Shown here: in pieces, positions 5,713 to 8,938 of the stretch
Position numbering within the stretch: position 1 is the first letter of the stretch
Layout: the number at the start of each line of letters is the position of its first letter
Source: MED-G17 sp963991985
GTDB lineage: Bacteria; Bacteroidota; Bacteroidia; NS11-12g; UBA9320
Length of the DNA stretch: 8,938 nucleotides
NCBI GenBank assembly: GCA_963991985.1
Contig: CAXDRX010000039.1
Coordinates: forward strand, 1-8,938
Direction of reading: 5' to 3'
Program-made: the position numbers and the translations under genes
The notes under the pieces: model-generated
What the model was told of the DNA's origin: nothing
Database searches by the model: none
The model's input: the letters and a program-made list of their open reading frames with translations, nothing else

Positions 5713-8079
5713 TTAAAATTTAAAATTCCAAGTGAATGAAGGAATGAGTTTAAAAAGGACAATTTTGGTGGAAACATTTCTGCCTGTTTTGACCATATTT
5801 CCGTTGTTGTCTTCCACTTCTTGATCCTGAAAGTTGATCACCCAGGCATTTTCTCGGGCATATACATTGTAAAAGCTAAAATTCCAAGTGCTTTGGTAAG
5901 CTCTCTCCCTATTTTTCAACGGATCTAAGTTGATGCTGATGTCCAAACGGTGGTAATCCAATTGATTGTCATTGATATTGTTTCTGGCGGGGAAAGAACC
6001 ATACGATTCGCCTCCATAGGGATAAGATGCCACTGGCCCGGTGATGGGATTGTTGCTTTGATAAACAAAAGAACCGGTCATACTGATGCTTGGCGTAATT
6101 TCTCGAGTTAGCACCAAAGCCAGGTTGTGTCTTCTATCGAAATTGGTACGGTACCATTGGTCTCCGTTGATTCCTTCCACTTTTCGTTCTGTTTTGCTAA
6201 GGGTATAACTCAAAAAGCCAGTGTATTTCCCAGCATATTTGTTGATGTAAAGTTCGGTTCCATAGGATCTTCCAATGCCGGTAAGCAACTCTCCGTCGAG
6301 CAATTCATTGAAAAAAAGTTGGGCATTGTTTCTAAAATCTACTTGTTGATCCATCCACTTGTAATAGATTTCCACGGAGCTTTCGATATTGTTTTTAAAA
6401 TTTCTGAAATACCCCCCTGCCAATTGATCCGATATTTGTGGTTTGACATTGGGTCCTGCCGAAAACCAGTTGGAAATTGGCAATGAGTTGGCCGAATTGG
6501 AAGCCTGCTGAATGTACTGAACCGTACGATTGTAGCTTGCTTTGATGGCTTGTTCTTTGTTGATATTGCAATTGAGGGCTGCACGGGGCTCCAAGAAGCC
6601 AAAAGTATGGTAAATCTCTCCTCTTTTGTAGGTCATCGTATCTTGTGCAATGGGTGCTCCGTAACGGTTGTAAGCATAAGAAAATTCTCTTCCCTTGCCC
6701 AGGTTGTTGAACAGGCTATAACGCAATCCGTATCGCAGGTCGAATCGACTATTGAATTTGTATTTGTGGTCGATGTAAACAGCAGATTCTAGCGCCAATT
6801 TTTGGGGAATGGTAACATCGTCAAAACGGTCTCGCGTGGTTTGGTTGTCGCCTTTGAACGCGCCAGGAGAAAATTTGTGATGGATGCTTTGTCCACCAAA
6901 GTACAATTTGCTTTTGAAAGAACGATAATTGGTAAAATCAACTTTTATGTTCCAATCTTCTTGGCCTTGATCTATAGAAAAAGCAGCATTTTCAGCAAAT
7001 TTTATCCCAAAGCTATAGTCAAAATTGCTGTAAATGGCCGATATATTGGCGAACAGTTTTTGATTGAAAATATGGTTCCAACGAAGGGTTCCAGTTGCAT
7101 TTCCCCAAGCCACTCTAAAATTGTCGGTAAATCCAAATACATCTCTCCCAAAATAGCCACTTACAAAAAGTTTGTCTTTGTCGCTCAACTCATAGTTGGC
7201 CTTTAGATTGGCATCATAAAAGTACAGTGTGTTGTTTTTGATGTTGTCGTCTTTGGAAAAAGCCAAAAAGGCGTCGGCATAAGACCTTCTTCCGGAAAGC
7301 ATAAAACTCGATTTGTCTTTCACAATTGGTCCTTCCAAGGTGAGTCTAGAACTAATGAGCCCGATGCCGCCTTGACCGGCAAATTTCTTTTTGTTTCCAT
7401 CTTTCATCCGAACATCAATGATGGAGGCCAGTCTACCTCCGTATTTGGCGGGGATACCCCCTTTGTACACTTCTATGTCTTTGATGGCATCGCCATTGAA
7501 AATAGAGAAAAAACCCAGCAGGTGTGAAGCGTTGTAAACAGTGGCTTCATCGAGCAAAATCAAATTTTGATCTTGTCCACCCCCACGAATATTGAGGCCT
7601 GAGCTGCCTTCGGCTTGCTGAATGCCTGGCAAAAGAGCAATGGTTTTGATGACGTCCACCTCCCCAAAAACAACAGGAATTTCTTTGATGGTTTCGATGT
7701 CCATTTTTACCACGCTGATTTCCTTGTTTTCTACCTTTCGGTCTTGGGCCTTGGCCGTCACAACGGTTTCTTTGAGTTGGGCAGATTTTTCTTGCAATTC
7801 TATGTTGATGGTGGTGTTTTTCTGTAGATCAAGTGTTTTGGCCACGGTTTCATAGCCCAGATAGCTGAAAAGAACTTTTTGTTTGCCTTTGGGGAGGTCT
7901 AGACTATAAAAGCCATATTCATTGCTTATGTCTCCGGTGGAGGCGTCTTCCAAAAATATGGCCACACCAATGAGTGCTTCACCCGAAGAAGCATCTGTGA
8001 CTCGGCCACTGATGGTATAATTTTGCGCAAAAGTCCAAGCGCTTATCAGCAGTAAAATGATGAGAAATCTGCTTTTCAT
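5713..8079 (-). CDS. TonB-dependent outer-membrane receptor with carboxypeptidase-regulatory-like domain
   Basis: A 788-residue TonB-dependent receptor predicted to import an unknown substrate across the outer membrane with energy from TonB/ExbB/ExbD. Domains in order: signal peptide (1-18, likely cut after TFA before Q19); carboxypeptidase-regulatory-like beta-sandwich (about 20-98, with ISGRVTDASSGEALIGVAI and GYETVAK); plug (about 115-225, with NIRGGGQDQNLILLDEATVYN and EVYKGGIPAKYGGR); then a beta-barrel to the end, closing in an aromatic strand with terminal Phe (SFTWNFKF), as outer-membrane assembly requires. Length is intact with no frameshift. There is no SusD gene; the gene downstream is a DUF4249 lipoprotein 10 nt away. 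The absence of a sigma/anti-sigma pair in the window gives no clue to regulation. Substrate cannot be told from sequence; iron chelates, peptides or glycans are all possible. Confidence 0.95.
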   Translation of the reverse strand: MKSRFLIILLLISAWTFAQNYTISGRVTDASSGEALIGVAIFLEDASTGDISNEYGFYSLDLPKGKQKVLFSYLGYETVAKTLDLQKNTTINIELQEKSAQLKETVVTAKAQDRKVENKEISVVKMDIETIKEIPVVFGEVDVIKTIALLPGIQQAEGSSGLNIRGGGQDQNLILLDEATVYNASHLLGFFSIFNGDAIKDIEVYKGGIPAKYGGRLASIIDVRMKDGNKKKFAGQGGIGLISSRLTLEGPIVKDKSSFMLSGRRSYADAFLAFSKDDNIKNNTLYFYDANLKANYELSDKDKLFVSGYFGRDVFGFTDNFRVAWGNATGTLRWNHIFNQKLFANISAIYSNFDYSFGIKFAENAAFSIDQGQEDWNIKVDFTNYRSFKSKLYFGGQSIHHKFSPGAFKGDNQTTRDRFDDVTIPQKLALESAVYIDHKYKFNSRFDLRYGLRYSLFNNLGKGREFSYAYNRYGAPIAQDTMTYKRGEIYHTFGFLEPRAALNCNINKEQAIKASYNRTVQYIQQASNSANSLPISNWFSAGPNVKPQISDQLAGGYFRNFKNNIESSVEIYYKWMDQQVDFRNNAQLFFNELLDGELLTGIGRSYGTELYINKYAGKYTGFLSYTLSKTERKVEGINGDQWYRTNFDRRHNLALVLTREITPSISMTGSFVYQSNNPITGPVASYPYGGESYGSFPARNNINDNQLDYHRLDISINLDPLKNRERAYQSTWNFSFYNVYARENAWVINFQDQEVEDNNGNMVKTGRNVSTKIVLFKLIPSFTWNFKF

Positions 8080-8136
8080 TAGCTTTCTGCGATTTTATCC
8101 ATTTTGCCCATGTATTTTTGCCGAATATAGACCAAC
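8080..8136. promoter_or_regulatory. Divergent promoter region between receptor gene and pssA
   Basis: On the plus strand, TATTTTTG (8113-8120) matches the Bacteroidota -7 element TAnnTTTG fully and would start pssA transcription near 8127. On the minus strand, TATATTCG (8129-8122) matches seven of eight positions and would give the receptor gene a leader of about 35 nt. The two elements are adjacent, so polymerase binding at one could exclude the other. Neither has a convincing TTTG -33 element at usual spacing. These are consensus matches only. Confidence 0.35.
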
Positions 8137-8841
8137 TTGCCCTTATTCTTGACCAACATTGTGCGCAACATACCCAATGCCCTTAGCTTGCTCAATTTGC
8201 TTTTGGGGGTTTATGCCATCAAATTGGGTTTTGAGGGTGCCTTGGTGAAAGCGGGATATCTTTTGTTGTTGGGTGCTTTTTTGGACTTTTTGGATGGTTT
8301 TGCGGCCCGGCTTTTGCAAGCCAGTTCGGATTTGGGCAAGCAGCTCGACAGTTTTGCAGATTTCACATCTTTTGGCTTGGCTTCTGCGTTTTTGGTTTAC
8401 CACACCTACATCTATTTTGATTTTTCGGGTCCTATTTTGGCACTTCCGCTTTTGCTTGTTTTGTCGGCTACATGGAGACTGGCGAGGTTCAATATCTCTG
8501 AGCAGAGCACAACTTTTAAAGGCTTGCCCAGTACCCTATCGGGTATTTTTGTTGCTTCATTGCCGATTGTATTTGAGGACAACCGCTTGGGGATTGATTT
8601 TTCGAGAGAACAGATTTTTTGGATTTTGACGGCTTCCATTCTGTTTTTGTCGGTGGCCATGGTGTCGCCCCTTCCTTTGCGTTCTTTGAAGACCAAATTG
8701 CTGAATTGGCAGTCAAAACGTTTGCCTTGGGGTGTTTTGTTGGTGCTGTTTGCTTTGGTTGTGTTTTTGGGTTTTTTGGCCTTTCCCTTGTTCATTGTGG
8801 TTTATGTTCTACTTTCGCTTTTGCAACATAGCCCATCATGA
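8137..8841 (+). CDS. pssA: CDP-diacylglycerol-serine O-phosphatidyltransferase (PssA)
   Basis: Transfers a phosphatidyl group from CDP-diacylglycerol to L-serine at the inner membrane, making phosphatidylserine, the precursor of phosphatidylethanolamine. The CDP-alcohol phosphatidyltransferase signature is complete: D50-x2-D53-G54-x2-A57-R58-x8-G67-x3-D71-x3-D75, whose Asp residues bind metal and the CDP group. The protein has several hydrophobic helices (about 14-31, 38-52, 76-93, 98-112, 132-146, 158-176, and two in 197-229) and the KGLPST motif (128-133) typical of serine-using members. The exact start is uncertain: an in-frame TAG at 8128 excludes upstream starts, no ATG is available, and TTG 8137, TTG 8149 or GTG 8161 are possible. 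GTG 8161 gives a protein opening with (M)RNIPNALSL, like related enzymes. Its stop overlaps purS by 4 nt. Related archaeal enzymes make archaetidylserine, so an ether-lipid substrate is not excluded, but the phosphatidylserine role is much more likely. Confidence 0.9.
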   Translation: MPLFLTNIVRNIPNALSLLNLLLGVYAIKLGFEGALVKAGYLLLLGAFLDFLDGFAARLLQASSDLGKQLDSFADFTSFGLASAFLVYHTYIYFDFSGPILALPLLLVLSATWRLARFNISEQSTTFKGLPSTLSGIFVASLPIVFEDNRLGIDFSREQIFWILTASILFLSVAMVSPLPLRSLKTKLLNWQSKRLPWGVLLVLFALVVFLGFLAFPLFIVVYVLLSLLQHSPS

Positions 8842-8938
8842 TATTTAAAGTACAATTGAATGTAGTGCCGCGTGCCGGACTTTTGGATCCTCAAGGAAAA
8901 ACTGCCGAAAATGGCTTACACAGCAAAGGTTTTACTGG
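8838..8938 (+). CDS. purS: Phosphoribosylformylglycinamidine synthase subunit PurS, N-terminal part
   Basis: The first 33 codons are visible; the gene runs off the right edge. The opening MIFKVQLNVVPRAGLLDPQG, followed by KTAENGL and KGF, matches the small PurS protein (about 80 residues), which links PurL and PurQ in the fourth step of purine synthesis (formylglycinamide ribonucleotide to formylglycinamidine ribonucleotide). The ATG overlaps the pssA stop in an ATGA, so translation is probably coupled to pssA. A separate PurS means this organism uses the three-subunit enzyme rather than only the long single-chain PurL. I expect purL or purQ elsewhere in the genome; they are not visible here. 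Confidence 0.85.
   Translation, partial: MIFKVQLNVVPRAGLLDPQGKTAENGLHSKGFT

Noticed and set aside
4845..5777. Longer DUF4249 reading frame starting at 5777
   Set aside because: The extra 25 residues would overlap the end of the receptor gene and place the lipoprotein signal peptide internally; ATG 5702 gives a normal signal peptide and lipobox.
5713..8079. Calling the receptor a SusC protein
   Set aside because: No SusD partner follows, its length is shorter than typical SusC proteins, and DUF4249 is the paired lipoprotein; general TonB-dependent receptor is the safer call.

Overview
The window looks like an ordinary chromosomal segment from a member of the Bacteroidota, probably the Cytophagales or a related lineage. 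The evidence is a long B12-dependent ribonucleotide reductase, a bacterial geranylgeranylglyceryl phosphate synthase, a TonB-dependent receptor with an N-terminal carboxypeptidase-regulatory-like domain paired with a DUF4249 lipoprotein, AT-leaning intergenic DNA with matches to the Bacteroidota -7 element TAnnTTTG, and a separate PurS gene. No IS element, CRISPR array, tRNA, rRNA, phage gene or sign of recent transfer was seen.

Layout: (1) 1-3261, minus strand: nrdJ, adenosylcobalamin-dependent ribonucleotide reductase, open through the left edge, so its C-terminal zinc-ribbon tail lies outside. (2) 3262-3462: divergent intergenic region with two same-orientation matches to a relaxed DnaA box exactly 105 bp apart, a perfect short inverted repeat and a candidate nrdJ -7 element. 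(3) 3463-4179, plus: a group II geranylgeranylglyceryl phosphate synthase with a TTG start. (4) 4180-4235: a 56-bp gap with two overlapping, mutually exclusive hairpins. (5) 4236-4838, plus: a secreted YceI-family protein. (6) 4845-5702 and 5713-8079, both minus: a DUF4249 lipoprotein and the TonB-dependent receptor that precedes it in transcription, 10 nt apart, forming a two-gene outer-membrane uptake operon. (7) 8080-8136: short divergent promoter region. (8) 8137-8841, plus: pssA, phosphatidylserine synthase, overlapping by 4 nt (ATGA) the start of purS, which runs off the right edge at 8938.

Functionally these are mostly core genes: deoxynucleotide synthesis (nrdJ), membrane lipid synthesis (the GGGP synthase and pssA), purine synthesis (purS), envelope proteins (YceI) and outer-membrane transport (receptor plus DUF4249). 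The least-explained parts are the archaeal-type ether-lipid enzyme next to a secreted protein of a polyisoprenoid-binding family, the receptor/DUF4249 pair whose substrate is unknown, and the possible DnaA link to nrdJ. I see no convincing large new system; the findings are modest, testable leads.
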